Source: Candidatus Pelagibacterales bacterium
Lineage (GTDB): Bacteria; Pseudomonadota; Alphaproteobacteria; TMED109
Direction of reading: 5' to 3'
Assembly (NCBI GenBank): GCA_002732015.1
Contig: PCCU01000060.1
Span: forward strand, 1-16,110
DNA: 16,110 nt
The notes under the pieces are model-generated. The model did no database searches. It was not told where the DNA came from and saw nothing but the letters and a program-made list of their open reading frames with translations. This document shows, piece after piece, positions 15,399-16,110 of this stretch; positions within the stretch are counted from its first letter, which is position 1; each line of letters begins with the position of its first letter. Both the position numbers and the translations under genes were made by a program.

Positions 15399-16110
15399 TT
15401 GAGTGATACAAGTATAACAGCAATATTGGCAAGTTTAGGAAGTAAACTAGCTATACCTAAAATTAATGACAGTATAAAAAAATTAACCACAGGAAAAATA
15501 ACTGCAGGAGGACAAAATGCTGGGTTACAGTCCTTATCTAACACCTTAAAAGCTAGATCAGATAGCTGGAGAGCTGCAGCTAATAATGCTAGGCAGGCTA
15601 TAGATGCTTTATTGGTTGCTGAAGCTTCTTTAAATGAAATTGCTTCTCTTGCTCAGAGACTAGAGGAATTAGGAGCTCTCTACAATAATAACACTTTGCT
15701 TTCTACAACGGATATAGCATCACTTAATGCAGAAACCGCTACAATAACCTCAAATATTGATTCTATAGTATCTGGAACTACTTTTAATGGAATAGCCATG
15801 TTAGGAACATCTAAAACAAGTTTTACTGCTGGTGTTACTGACGATGGAGGTACAGTTTCTCTTACTACAGGTACAGTTTCTGCAGTAGCATCAGTTACGG
15901 AGGCATCAAATGCTGATACTTCTGGTGCAGCTATTACTGCTCAAGTAGCCTTAAATTTAGGTGAAATTGCTGGTGGAATACAATCACTCAAAGCGAGAGA
16001 AAATATTGCATATGCTGCATCAGCAATTATGAGTGCTGCTGCAAATTCTACTATAGAAACCGACTATGCAGCAGAAACGGCAATATTAACTAAAAATATG
16101 ATTTTAAATA
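15399..16110 (+). CDS. fliC: Flagellin, short and divergent, 3' end outside the window
   Basis: Filament subunit. 237 residues are visible and the frame stays open to the right edge. The start is TTG, fixed by TGGAGG at 15388-15393 and an in-frame TAG immediately before. The N-terminal D0/D1 plan is recognisable: KINDSIKKLTTGKITAGGQN in place of the usual LSSGLRINSAKDD segment, NNARQAIDALLVAEASLNEI, a LAQRLEELG stretch at the LQRIRELA position, and SIVSGTTFNGIAML at the RIAETTEFNG position. A small Thr/Ser/Gly-rich middle of only some 40-50 residues follows, then the C-terminal D1/D0 helix (IQSLKARENIAYAASAIMSA, ETDYAAETAILTKNMIL), which ends most flagellins within about 20-30 residues. The whole protein is therefore probably about 260 residues. 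A flagellin-family assignment is secure; the symbol fliC is by convention. Confidence 0.85.
   Translation, partial: MSDTSITAILASLGSKLAIPKINDSIKKLTTGKITAGGQNAGLQSLSNTLKARSDSWRAAANNARQAIDALLVAEASLNEIASLAQRLEELGALYNNNTLLSTTDIASLNAETATITSNIDSIVSGTTFNGIAMLGTSKTSFTAGVTDDGGTVSLTTGTVSAVASVTEASNADTSGAAITAQVALNLGEIAGGIQSLKARENIAYAASAIMSAAANSTIETDYAAETAILTKNMILN

Overview
This window is most of a late flagellar operon from an AT-rich (roughly one-third GC by eye) Gram-negative bacterium. Genes for an outer-membrane L-ring lipoprotein (FlgH) and a Sec-exported P-ring protein (FlgI) show a two-membrane envelope. A rod-binding FlgJ without the muramidase domain is typical of many Alphaproteobacteria, so a low-GC, possibly marine, alphaproteobacterium is my best guess; the sequence does not prove it.

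Layout. On the + strand, positions 1-13787 carry flgE (cut by the left edge), flgF, flgG, flgH, flgI, flgJ, flgK and flgL, tightly packed with gaps of 3 to 29 bases. The one larger gap, between flgF and flgG (97 bases), holds a good sigma-54 promoter (TGGCAT-N5-TTGCA) with an AT-rich dyad over the predicted transcription start. Positions 13793-15281 carry two genes on the opposite strand: an unrecognised 164-residue protein with its own sigma-70-like promoter and TTG start, and an NDP-sugar epimerase/dehydratase-like SDR protein. From 15399 to the right edge, on the + strand, lies a short divergent flagellin that starts with TTG after a strong ribosome binding site.

How the parts fit. FlgF and FlgG form the rod, FlgJ caps the rod, FlgH and FlgI form the bushing rings, FlgE is the hook, FlgK and FlgL join hook to filament, and flagellin builds the filament. 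The epimerase could supply a sugar for flagellin or surface glycan; that is inference from position.

Most notable: the hook protein (at least 1085 residues) and FlgK (1780 residues) are giant, and both are enlarged by copies of the same ~100-120-residue beta-rich module (two clear copies in FlgE, three in FlgK, plus diverged relatives), with DNA-level similarity between the two genes. The flagellin, in contrast, is small (237 residues visible and apparently near its end). The flagellum therefore seems to carry a heavily decorated hook and junction and a nearly bare filament. I saw no tRNA, rRNA, CRISPR array, insertion sequence or integrase. No gene-free stretch exceeds 120 bases.
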